A stretch of 64,000 nt of DNA from Mytilus trossulus (taxonomy: Eukaryota; Mollusca; Bivalvia; Mytilida; Mytilidae), in contig NC_086381.1 of the NCBI RefSeq assembly GCF_036588685.1, positions 68,827,436 to 68,891,435 of the forward strand. The letters run 5' to 3'. The translations under genes were made by a program, and so were the position numbers. Numbering within the stretch: the first letter of the stretch is position 1; each line of letters begins with the position of its first letter. The notes under the pieces were generated by a model. It had not been told where the DNA came from and made no database searches. It worked only from the letters and a program-made list of their open reading frames with translations. Of this stretch, positions 12,520 through 23,089 are shown one piece after another.

Positions 12520-15500
12520 GTGAGTCTGGTTATGATTCTGTGAAGGAAACTAATGTCAGTCCTGTTATAAAGGTGAGTCTGGTTATGATTCTGTGAAGGA
12601 AGCTAATGTCAGTCCTGTTATAAAGGTGAGTCTAGTTATGATTCTGTGAAGGAAGCTAATGTCAGTCCTGTTATAAAGGTGAGTCTGGTTATGATTCTGT
12701 GAAGGAAACTAATGTCAGTCCTGTTATAAAGGTGAGTCTGGTTATGATTCTGTGAAGGAAACTAATGTCAGTCCTGTTATAAAGATGAGTCTGGTTATGA
12801 TTCTGTGAAGGAAACTAATGTCAGTCCTGTTATAAAGGTGAGTCTGAGATAATACAGCAAAAAATTGTGAAAATACATTTATGACGTATTAATGAAATGT
12901 AACCATGATAGAGATGATGCATGATCAGGTAGAAATATTATTTACTGATGTAAAGGAATCATTGCTGTTTTTATTAATTCTATGGATATCCTGGCACAAT
13001 AATTCTAGACCCTGATCATACATACATGTTTGCACCTGGCCTAAGTCAGGAATCTGACGTACAGTAGTTGTCGTTTGTTTATGTAATTTATATGTGTTTC
13101 TCGTTTTTAGCTCACCTGGCCTAAAAGGCCATGTGAGCTTTTCTCATCACTTGGTGTCCGACGTCGTCGTAGTCGTCGTCGTCGTAGTCGTAGTCGTCTG
13201 TCGTCGTTAACAATTTTTCAAACATCTTCTCCTCTGAAACTACTGAATGGATTTGAATGAAACTTAGCATGATTGTTCCTTAGAGTATCCTGCACAAAGT
13301 GTGTGCTACGATTTTTGATCCGTCAAAAAACATGGCCGCCGTTACTTAAAATAGAACATAGGGGTCAAATGCAGTTTTTGGCTTATATCTCAAAAACGAA
13401 AGCATTTAGAGCAAATCTGACAAGGGGTAAAAATTTTCATTAGGTCAAGATCTATCAGCCCTGTAATTTTCAGATGAATCAAACAAACCATTGTTGGGTT
13501 GCTGCCACTTAATTGGTAATTTTAAGGAAATTTTGCAGTTTTTGGTCATTATCTTGAATATTATTATAGATAAAGATAAACTGTAAACAGCAAAAATGAT
13601 CAGCAAAGTAAGATCTACAAATAAGTTAATATGACCAAAATTGTCAATTGACCCCTTAATGGGTTATTGTCCTTTAATTACAATTTTTCACAATTTGTTC
13701 ATCATATTTGCTAACTTTAAAAAATCTTCTCCTCTGAAACTACTGAATAGATTTGGATGAAACTTAGCATGATCGTTCCTTAGATTATTCTGCACAAAGT
13801 GTGTGCTTTGATTTTTGATGTGTCAAAAAACATGGCCGTCGTTACTTAAAATAAAACATGGGGGTCAAATGCAGTTTTTGGCTTATATCTCAAAAACGAA
13901 AGCATTTAGAGCAATCTGAAAAGGGGTAAAAATGTTCCTTAGGTCAATATCTATCAGCCCTGAAATTTTCAGATGAATCAAACAACCCATTGTTGGGTTG
14001 CTGCCACTTAATTGGTAATTTTAAGGAAATTTTGCAGTTTTTGGTCATTATCTTAAATATTATTATAGATACAGATAAACTGTTAATAGCAAAAATGTTA
14101 AGCAAAGTAAGATCTACAAATAAGTCAATTTGACCAAAATTGTCAATTGACCTCTTAAGGAGTTATTGCCCTTTAAAGACTTTTTTCACAATTTGTTCAT
14201 CATGTTGACTAACTTTAAAAAATCTTCTCCTTTGAAACTGCTGTATCAATTTCAGCCAAACTTAGGCTCAATGAGTTTCAGAGTATCTAGTATAATTTTT
14301 ATATTTCATTTCCTTGTATGTCAAGAAACATAGCTCCTTTGGCTAAAATAGAACATAGGAGAAAATGATTTTTTTTTGCTTTTGAAGAAAATAGGACGAT
14401 TCAAAGAACATTTAAATAAATTGAAAAGCCAAAATAATCATTAATGAGAGATTAAACCAAAAAAATTCAGGTGAGCGATTCAGGCTCTTGAGAGCCTCTT
14501 GTTTTCTATAGATTAGATCGTTGGTTTTCCTGTGTGAATGGTTTTACACTAGTAATTTTTGGGCCCTTTATAGCTTGTTGTTCGGTGTGAGCTAAGGCTC
14601 CGTGTTGAAGGCCGTACATTGACCTATAATGGTTTACTTTTTTAAATTGTTATTTGGATGGAGAGTTGTCTCATTGGCACTCACACCACATCTTCCTATA
14701 TATCTATATAATTTTTTTTGGTACGCTTGTTATAACATGTGTATAAGTAGAGTCTGACTCTGTCACAAAATATTCCAGTAACGATACATTAACTGTATAC
14801 ATGTCTTGACGCTCTTCTGGATGCCGATTCAACGTGCTGCTGTAGAAGACAGAAGGTTTTCTAGTTAAAATGGTTAAGCAGAACTCTTTTAGATGTGATT
14901 TGTACTAATGTTACAGATTTAATACTTTGCAATATCAATTTTGGATATGTTTTAGCTACTAGCTAAACACCGCCTCACATGCTAGGTATAATACACCTTA
15001 TTGCTGACCCGGCCCCTTGAACTTTTGATGTCAACAACAATCACTTTTCCATTGTGGCGTCAGATATTTTGTTTTATGAAGTCAAAATTTTACGGGAACC
15101 TGTGTGATTTCCAGCAATGGCGGACAAATAGCGATAAGGTGTATGAACAAACAACATATCTGAGAAATCACTACATGTATATTAAACATGAGACTTAGAA
15201 ACATGAACCTCACCATAGACTATACGATTGTAGTTTGATCTGATCATCTAATGTGCTCTTGAAGGGTAAGCAGGATCTGCTTCACAGAGATTTGTTTCTG
15301 ACTAGCTAAAGGACATTTTATTTGATACATCTCATGACAAAACATGCAAAATGTTCAGTTAAATTATGTTACACCATACATAACTATCAGGAAACAAAAA
15401 AGAAAAAGTTGCTTCAATTTACCTGCTTAGATAGAAAATACATTATCATTACAAGTGTTTTAGAACAATTTGTACTTAAAAGTCAGAGATGTACTCTGCC

Positions 15501-18500
15501 ATTTTCAGGTAGTATCTATACTCTATGTACCTGTTTCAATTCATATAATTAAAGTCTTGAACATATAGGTGAAACATTTGCCTTTGGATGTTAAGCAAGC
15601 CATTATAAATCAATCATAATAATAATTGTAATAAGTTGTTTTTATTCTTTCAGGTAAATAATTCTCCAGTTAAGAAAGCTTTAAACAAAGTAAAGCAGTC
15701 ACCATTTAAGAAACGTGGTAATTTTGAGGAAGGAACAGGGACAGTTACATTTCCTAAGTCCGACAGTAAAGATTACTCACATGTGGACCTACCAAGACAA
15801 CTTATGGCAAAGATGTTTGGTCTTCTGAAGGAAGGCTTGTTTTGTGATTCAGTAATCTTATCTGGAAATACAGAAATAAGGGTAAGATTTTGTAAAAAAA
15901 AAAGGGGGGGACTTCACTCATTTGGCCAGAAGATTTTGTTAAATGAACGATCTCACATTTTTTCATTTGCAAAGGAAATTCGTAAAAAAGTGATAAAATT
16001 GAATATTGTTTTAAAATTGTCAATCAAACTACCTTGATATTAAATATCTTTTATCATGTTTATAGCAAAATCAAATACTATTACATGTATATAAAAATAC
16101 ACTTCCTACATTGTCCTATTAATTTAATAGGACAATGTAGGAAGTGATAAAAGATAGTTTTATAAATTGATGTGGTATGAGTAAAAGAAGATACAGGTAT
16201 GATATTGAAATGAATAAATAGAACTAAAAAAAATAAAGACCAAAAAGATATATTCAAGAGGTGAACATACCATACCGTCTTTATAAACAACAATTAATGG
16301 AAGACTACTTTTACTTTTACAACAAAGTATTATCAAAGGGGAGATAATATTTTAAGAAAACATGAACCTTCTTTCTTGGCAAACAACTTGTTAATCATAC
16401 ATTGTCAAAATTATAAAATATACATGTTCAGTATCCTGAGAATAACAATATTCCAAAAGTTCAAGAAAGTTATGAAATTTTACAAAATAAAGCAGACTTA
16501 ATTAAATTTAATAAAATTTATCAAATTTGTTAATATGACAAATTAACTTCTGCAAATCTTTCACTACATATACAAAATCTTTTAAATAGCTTACTTAAGT
16601 TTCTTAATAGTAAATATTGTGATTAAAAGCAAAGTAAAGAAGCACCAATTTATAAATGGTTATATATCAGAGAGAGGATAAATTTAAAAAAAAACCCAGA
16701 GCATTCCTACAAAATGTAAAAAATTCAAGCAATGCAAAGTTGCAAATATTTGTAAGGTTTCAACAATGATAATATTACTTTCTCATATATCTGTAGCACA
16801 TAAGTATTAGTTAGCTCTCTCATTCCAACTGAACATTTATAATGAATTTAATTGTTGCAGTCAATTATGATAAATTTTATCAATTATTTAACTTATATTA
16901 TTAGGTCCACAGACTTGTGTTGCTAGCAGCATGTCCATTTATCCTATCTAAGATGTCAGATCTGTCCCAGAATGCATCACTGAAGATAGAACTTCCTCAG
17001 GGAATTCCTCTTGATGTCACATCACAGTTGGTTCATTATTTATATGATGGCAAAGTGACCTTGACATCTGACAATGTGGGACATTTTGCTAGAGTTGCTA
17101 ATTTGTTTAAACTAACACATTTGCTAGATATGTGTAAAGATTTTGTTATTATGTTTGATATCAGTCAATCAATTCTGATGGACAAAGGAGAAGATGTTGT
17201 AGCTATTGTTAAAAACGAACAGTCCTCAATAGCTCATACTAATACAAACAAAGAGGTGAAAACAACCGCCAAAAAAGCAGCGCAAAAGTCACCACAAATT
17301 AAGACAACACCTCCTAACAAAAAGCAAAGGGATGATGCACAGTCAACAAAGAAGGGGACTGAAGAAGGAATGACAAGTTCTGTAGCATCAATTCCTTTAC
17401 ATTCATACGGAACAAGAAGAGCATCAATGAAGGGTACCAGTACACCTAATAAAAGCCCATCTCAAAATACAGAAAACAATATTCCTAAAACATGTTCAAA
17501 TTTTAGTTCTAATTCTTTTACTGAAACTAAGTTTAAACATCCAATCCATACAAATGCTGCATTTATAAACTCAAACAAAGTTGGCAATGTAAAGAAAACT
17601 GTATCTCCCACAACAGCAAGCAAAATAAATACAAGCTACAACAATGAGGAAACAATTAACAGCAGTATAAGTAGTGACCATGGACTCTCAGATGCAGGAA
17701 GTAAAATTACATCAAGTAATAATATGGAATCCACTGGAAGTTTCAGTCCTGATCAAGTGACCAATGAAAACAAACCTAGTGAAGATGAGGATGCTGGGAA
17801 CATAGATGAACTGACTGATGATTGTGATGAAGATGCTGATTGGAAGCCTCACTCTAAACTCAAAGGAAAAGCTTTCACTAAAAAGGGGAGAGCAGCAAAG
17901 GCATTCAAAAAGTCTTATGCTTCATTTATAAAGTCAGCAAAACCAAAGTAAGTTTAAGGGTGTCATACAAACTTTATTTTGTTTCACAGACTATTTATAA
18001 GTCCAAGGGTTACACTTTGTTAAATATATTTATTATTGTCTGTGGGAGTGTCCTGTGATGAAAGTTGAAGACATAGAGATGTTAATATGGCACCAGCAGC
18101 AGCATTAACTACATATATTTGTACACAGAATTACACTTCATACGAACTAAATACCATGTATACAAATGTCTTTTGTTACGTTAGGAAGTTTCTATCTTTC
18201 ATACATTGTCATATGTTAGATGTCCTAGACCTAATTTTCTTAGTCGATGGTCAAAAGGAGTAGGTCCGGTAAGGACCGATTTTGGCCTCAAATTTCTCTG
18301 ACGAAAGATTTCGACCACTTTTTAAACACTTTAGTGCCTATTTCATTTGATTCAATTAATTTATGTGGAAGATTTTAACTAATTTGGTCATTAAAAACGT
18401 TCCGATTCAAGCTTTCATATGAAAAATCTACCAAATATGCAGAAAAAAGTCACTTTTCCGATGTTTTTTGTCAAAAATGAAAGTGGCCGCATCCGTGTTC

Positions 18501-21500
18501 ATCCTCAACCTTTATATATGTTATGTATAATCATCAAATACAACTTACATTTCAATATTTTGGATGGACACGAATGCGACCACTTTCGTTTTACACGGAA
18601 CCCGTCTTAAATTTAACTAAAATGCTAGAATAATGAAGATTTTAGTAATTTAGCATGACTTATTGGTGCTAGTACCCGATATATGTGCATTGTATGGTAA
18701 AAAACAACCCATATTTAGGTAGAAGAAGCATTCTTCTGTCCATTAGATAACTAAAACTTTACATTTTACAATTTTGTAAAAACAGATATATTTTGGGGCC
18801 AAAAAGGGGTCTTACTGGACCTACTCCTTTGTGTTTTTTTAACTTGAATCTATCACTTAGTGTGAGTATTGGTAATAGAACAACAACATTATTTGGTCAT
18901 CATTATTATTATTATTACAGTCTATCAGACAAAGTTCACCTGACTTTGACTGCAACTGCATCACATGGATCACTGATAAGGGTTCAGGTTTTGTTGTCAA
19001 GTCTGTATTTCAAAAGCAGTATGTCAACTATATTTGGTAATTGAATGATTCTACAGTGTTCATGTCGGTTTGATGGTTTTCTTCTGAAATTGACCTCATT
19101 TTCATGGCTTATTGAAAGATAGGTGTCCATTGGGCCATCTTTCAGTGGTTGAGGTTGTGCCAATGGGGCCATCTTACAGTGGTTGAGGTTAAGTTTTCAT
19201 TGATCTATGTCAAATGAATTTAATTTATAGAATGATTATAAGCTGTACATGTATATAAAAAAAGTCTGTTTGGCAGACATATTTTCATGGACTAGGATAA
19301 TGTTAAATGTATACATGTAAAAATCTGTAGTCATGGTAGAATTTAAATTTAATCATGACAAGTTATTAGCAGGCAAGCTTAAGTCGTTCTGCTTTTGTTT
19401 CTGTGTTATCTTGTTTGGTGGTAATTGTTAAGTTCTGTATGTAAATTAAACAAAAGAAAGATACCATGCATTCGTCTGCAGACAAAAAGTTTCTGAGCAT
19501 TCTGCATTATACAACTTTATAACTTTACAAAAAGATCAACCATGCAGAATTTTACAATATATTCAAACATTATATAATTTGAGTCATTTATTGACTATAT
19601 AATCCAAAGAAAGGAAATTTGAAATAACTACTACTTACTTACTAAAAATAAGAATAATTTGGGATTCAAGCTTTTGTTTTGTGTTTCACATGTACAACTG
19701 TCACTCTAAAGTATTATTTTTCAATTATAGGAATGCAGCTGTTGTTCCAGAACAGAAAGAAACATACACACTGAGACCTCCACCAAAGAAAAGAGCTAAA
19801 GAATTTGCCAGGACAGAATTTGAAGAACTTGAAGACATTTTGTCTCGACCTGCTGATAAAGGTATTGTTCATACTTTCTCAATGGAGGCTAAACCTCCGC
19901 CACAGGAACCACACAAACCAAAGCGTACACACAGATTGATGAAGGCATCATCGTACAGAGCTAGTCAGTTATCAGCAGTTGTGGCACAGATAGAAAAAAA
20001 AGCAGAACATTTACCAGAAAATGAACGTCATTTTATTTGCGACATCTGCGGGAATCATTACATATTCTCTAAAAGAGCTGTAACCCATATTATATCTGTT
20101 CACGATACCGACTTGGAGGATGTCATCATGGCCATGTCAATTAGGAAAAAAGAAAAAATTCTGAAAATGTGTGATATTTGTGGTTATGAAACAAAAGATC
20201 CAAACTTTTTCTATATACATTTTCATAGATATTTTCGTCATAGTGTTCCACTACCTAAAGGCATGCAGCCATTTAAATGTGACATTTGTGGCAAAGAATG
20301 CTTCACAAGGTTTCAACTGAAAGATCATAAACTGATACATGAAGAAGGTACACCATTTATATGTGAGACTTGTGGTCAAGGCTTTAACAGCAGGACATGT
20401 CTAACAAGTCACGTCTTTCACAAACATAGCAAAGTTCGTAATCACAAATGTACAGACTATGGATGTGAGAAAACTTTCAAAACTCGAACACAGCTTCTTG
20501 TGCACATGCGCTCGCACACTGGTGAAAAACCATTTCAATGTCCCGACTGCCAGTACAAAAGCACAACACGTGGAAACATGCGTCTCCATTTGACAAACAA
20601 ACATAAGCATAGTCCTGAAATTGTTAAGAACATCATGCTTAATCTCAGACCAACACAAGGTGATGAACTAATGTTAGACCTAGAAAACGATAATAAAAAC
20701 CAAACATTTACTATGCAAATAACCACAAATGACAACCAACCACTGAATTTTGCCCAAAATATTCAAGCCAGTCAGGAAACAGAACAACTGGTTTATTCAC
20801 ATGCGCCTAGTAGCCAAGGTAACCATTCAAATCAGGCATATGCAACGGTAACCAGTTTGATTGCTTCTTCCCAGGATTCACAGATTCTGTATGACCCCAA
20901 TGACCCCAATGACCCCAACAATCGACCAGTCACAATTCAGCACTACACAACAGAACCGATGGATTCAAGCAATCGTCCCGTTACAATTCAGCACTTATCA
21001 GCTCAGCAGCAGTCTCTTCTTCTCAATAATATTAATCCTGACCATCTTGATCTGTTACCCACTGACCAGAATTTGCATACAGTTCAAAACAATCAAGTTC
21101 TTGTGCATTCTGATAATTTACAACATCATATCATGACTCATGAACATCAAAACACAGATCAAAGTGAAAGCAGATTATCAGCAGATATAAATAGAATCAC
21201 AGTACAGGAAGCTAGACTGTTACTGCATCAACAAGATCATGTGACCAGTCCTCAAAGGCAAAATGACCTCCATCATCAAAGAATCCAAATGCAAGATAAT
21301 AGTGGAAAAAATCTTCCTTTAGTAGAAGTACAGGAATTGCAACCTGTTTATATGCAAGACCAACAAAGTTCTATGCTTCAACAATATGACAGTAAACCTT
21401 ACCCTGGAGAGGAGGAACAAGACTTACTGAGGAATGATGGCTCACTGTTGCAAAAAAATCATGTGTCAAATCAGGGACAAATTATGTTTTCATCAGATGG

Positions 21501-21858
21501 AAACCAGTCACATCTGTCTAAGATACAGATCACTATACAGGACCGAGGACAGTTAGAACCAAGTGTTCATGGATTGATATTATCACCTAACAACACTACA
21601 GCTCAAAGCAGCCAGGATAACCGGCATCAGGTGGAATTACTTCAAACTTCTCCAACGAAAGGGGCAACAAAAATGTATTTAGTTGATGTGAATAATATTT
21701 CAAGTTTAGATGTAGAATCTGTCAGTGCTTCCATGGAACAAGGTCAGGATCCAAACACAGCACCCTCTATCGACAGTTCCTCAGCTTTATCTCAGTCATA
21801 TAATGATCCTCAATTATTATATCAATTATACCAACAGTACAACCAAAACTATCAATAG
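12127..21858 (+). CDS. BTB/POZ and C2H2 zinc-finger transcription factor (4 coding exons)
   Basis: CDS = join(12127..12519, 15654..15881, 16905..17947, 19731..21858). It has 1263 codons plus TAG, and all junctions are GT-AG. The BTB/POZ dimerisation domain is at about residues 177-290, split by an intron just before the VHRLVLLAACPF helix. The linker is basic and Ser/Thr-rich with an acidic patch. A KKRAK basic motif near 575 could be a nuclear localisation signal. Six C2H2 fingers lie at about 658-679, 702-724, 738-758, 766-787, 795-817 and 825-846. A 400-residue Gln/Asn/His-rich tail follows and includes DPNDPNDPN near 945. BTB-zinc-finger proteins normally bind DNA as dimers and recruit corepressors, so nuclear regulation of transcription is inferred. 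The 176-residue extension before the BTB is unusual, since the BTB is normally N-terminal. I chose the first Met after the acceptor at 12119. I do not recognise a specific vertebrate orthologue. Confidence 0.9.
12476..12848 (+). repeat. 53-bp tandem array duplicating exon end and splice donor, 7 copies
   Basis: Seven units contain ATTCTGTGAAGGAA, then CAGTCCTGTTATAAAG and GTGAGTCTGG. Donor-like GTGAGT lies at 12520, 12573, 12626, 12679, 12732 and 12838. The sixth unit has ATGAGT at 12785, so its donor is broken. Reading on past the first donor gives V-S-L-V-M-I-L and then TGA, so any downstream donor would add a stop. Units are nearly identical, which suggests recent amplification. Confidence 0.95.
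13015..14697 (+). repeat. Dispersed mussel-type repeat split by a 1.4-kb insertion
   Basis: The left part (about 13015-13108, TTGCACCTGGCCTAAGTCAG to GTGTTTCTCGTTTT) and the right part (about 14503-14697, ending TCTCATTGGCACTCACACCA) are together collinear with the copy at 47893-48137. The intervening 13110-14502 is another repeat that landed inside it. Both lie in intron 1 of the zinc-finger gene. Confidence 0.7.
13110..14502 (+). mobile_element. AGCTCACCTG...CAGGTGAGC element with internal roughly 490-bp repeats
   Basis: The left end AGCTCACCTGGCCTAAAAGG and the right end ATTCAGGTGAGCGATTCAGG are inverted over about 10 bp. Internally, a roughly 490-bp unit starting near CTTCTCCTCTGAAACTACTG (13225) recurs at 13725, with a partial third at 14222. 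A GTCGTCGTAGTC-rich block sits at 13150-13205. I recognise the CTCCTCTGAAACTACTG family as widespread in bivalves. It has no supported protein and the class is unassigned. Confidence 0.65.
15654..15881 (+). CDS. Zinc-finger gene exon 2 (start of BTB)
   Basis: Acceptor TTCTTTCAG ends at 15653; donor AGG|GTAAGA is at 15882. It encodes residues 132-207, in phase 0 at both ends. A basic stretch (KKALNKVKQSPFKKRG) precedes the first BTB helix and strand, LPRQLMAKMFGLLKEGLFCD, and SVILSGNTEIR. Confidence 0.9.
16100..16146. repeat. Perfect hairpin, 23-bp arms and 1-nt loop
   Basis: CACTTCCTACATTGTCCTAT continues with TAA, a single T and the exact reverse complement. It lies in intron 2 of the zinc-finger gene. 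Flanking ATCTTTTATC (about 16046) and GATAAAAGAT (about 16147) extend the symmetry, interrupted on the left by about 50 bp. Confidence 0.9.
16905..17947 (+). CDS. Zinc-finger gene exon 3 (rest of BTB and linker)
   Basis: The acceptor TATTAG ends at 16904 and the donor is AAA|GTAAGT at 17948. The exon has 1043 nt, phase 0 in and 2 bases over at the end; the split Lys codon finishes in exon 4. It encodes the BTB core (VHRLVLLAACPFIL, LVHYLYDGKVTL, ANLFKLTHLLDMC) and then a Lys/Ser/Thr-rich linker. An acidic stretch, SEDEDAGNIDELTDDCDEDA, precedes a basic end. Confidence 0.9.
18254..18830. mobile_element. AAAGGAGTAGGT inverted-repeat element, copy 1 (577 bp)
   Basis: The left end AAAGGAGTAGGTCCGGTAAG and the right end CTTACTGGACCTACTCCTTT are inverted, with similarity extending over TTTTGGCC to about 40 bp. 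A second inverted pair lies inside (18479-18504 and 18562-18587, GAAAGTGGCCGCATCC and its complement). It sits in intron 3 of the zinc-finger gene and has no coding capacity. A related copy is at 45767-46349. Confidence 0.8.
18840..19230 (+). repeat. TGACCTTGACCTCATTTTC-type repeat in intron 3
   Basis: It contains CTGACTTTGACTGCAACTGC and GACCTCATTTTCATGGCTTA cores plus an ATT microsatellite at 18900. It belongs to the same family as 1-800 and 45110-46500. The rest of intron 3, 19231-19730, shows no other feature. Confidence 0.5.
19731..21858 (+). CDS. Zinc-finger gene exon 4 (six C2H2 fingers and Q-rich tail)
   Basis: The acceptor TCAATTATAG ends at 19730, and TAG is at 21856-21858. All six C2H2 fingers are encoded here without interruption: CDICGNHYIF, CDICGYETKD, CDICGKECFT, CETCGQGFNS, CTDYGCEKTF and CPDCQYKSTT. 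A canonical TGEKPF linker occurs only between fingers 5 and 6. The tail is rich in Gln, Asn, His and Ser. The 5' end supplies the third base of the split Lys codon. Confidence 0.93.
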
Positions 21859-22867
21859 TGTATTTATTGATAGTTAAATACATGTTTTGTTTCTATGTAT
21901 AAAACAATTAATCTGTTCAGAAATTACCATGTAGGATGAGCAATAAGACATTTTGAATTAAAGAGAATTTTTTTTTATCAGATAGTACTATAATTTTGAA
22001 AATAGTGCAAGGAAACTCAACAGAATTAATACTCATTGGTATGGTATGGTATGGTTTTGTATTTATATATTTTTTAATACACCAATTTGTATTATCCTTA
22101 CTTTATAGATATCTGGTGATTTTTTTAGCATTTACATAGGGCTTTTCTCCTTTATGTTGTTTTCATTGAAAATTGAATCATTTCATATAAATTTTGTATG
22201 GGCAACCTATTAGTCTTATGCATCCTGTGTTCATATCTGGTCTTTATTTCATTTTTTTTTTTATAAGAAACCTGTAGAGAAAAAATTATGAAATATACTT
22301 AATAATTGATAGAAAATTTAGTTGCTGTAAGATTACGAAATATATTTTGATAAGCTAGTGTTCTTTTTACTTTATGATCTGTATATCAATTTTTGAAGAA
22401 ATGTCTTTTTGAATTTGTATTTTGTGTCCATTTAATATATTTCTAGAGATTTTAATCATGAAAGATAATTTTAGTATCTTCTTTATGTTTTCTATGAAAT
22501 TCATCTATGAAAATTCATAAATTCTTTTAGTTTTGTTGAAATCAAAACTGCAGGGTTGAAAAACTGTAGCAAAAGTTACTATGAAACAAACAGTAAATAT
22601 AGTAACCAACAAACCAGATGACCTTTACTTATAAACACACAGTAATTATAGTAACCAACAAACCAGATGACCTTTACTTATAAACAAATGCACTTGTTTT
22701 TACATTTAATAATATTTTTAAGATCCAAAAAATAAGCCTTTATTCAGTGCCAATCTATACTTGATATATCGCTAAGAATCAGACCTACTCAAGTTGACAT
22801 AAATTTCAAGTCAAAATGTTTAATAGAGCATGAATATAACATTTCCTTTTTTCTGTTCTGGTCAGGT
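21859..22867 (+). other. 3' flank/UTR of the zinc-finger gene
   Basis: AT-rich, non-coding. A TGGTATGGTATGG run lies at about 22038. A near-perfect direct duplication of roughly 48 bp (ATAGTAACCAACAAACCAGA, GACCTTTACTTATAAAC) spans about 22590-22687. I could not identify a definite polyadenylation site. Confidence 0.45.
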
Positions 22868-22872
22868 ATTCT

Positions 22873-23069
22873 AAGATATAAATTGTATTTCAAGATATAA
22901 ATTGTATTTCAAGATATAAATTGTATTTTAAGATATAAATTGTATTTTAAGATATAAATTATTTTTCAAGATATAAATTGTATTTCAAGATATAAATTGT
23001 TTTTCAAGATATAAATTTTATTTCAAGATATAAATTGTTTTTCAAGATATAAATTGAATTTCAAGATAT
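22873..23069 (+). repeat. 19-bp tandem array, about 10 copies
   Basis: Units read AAGATATAAATTGTATTTC with T/A variants. This simple minisatellite directly precedes the 23090-24270 repeat. Confidence 0.95.
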
Positions 23070-23089
23070 AAACTGGTTGAAATGCAATA

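Noticed and set aside
20401-20735. Two minus-strand frames opposite the zinc-finger exon
   Set aside because: Antisense shadows of the C2H2 coding sequence; Cys/His codons read in reverse.
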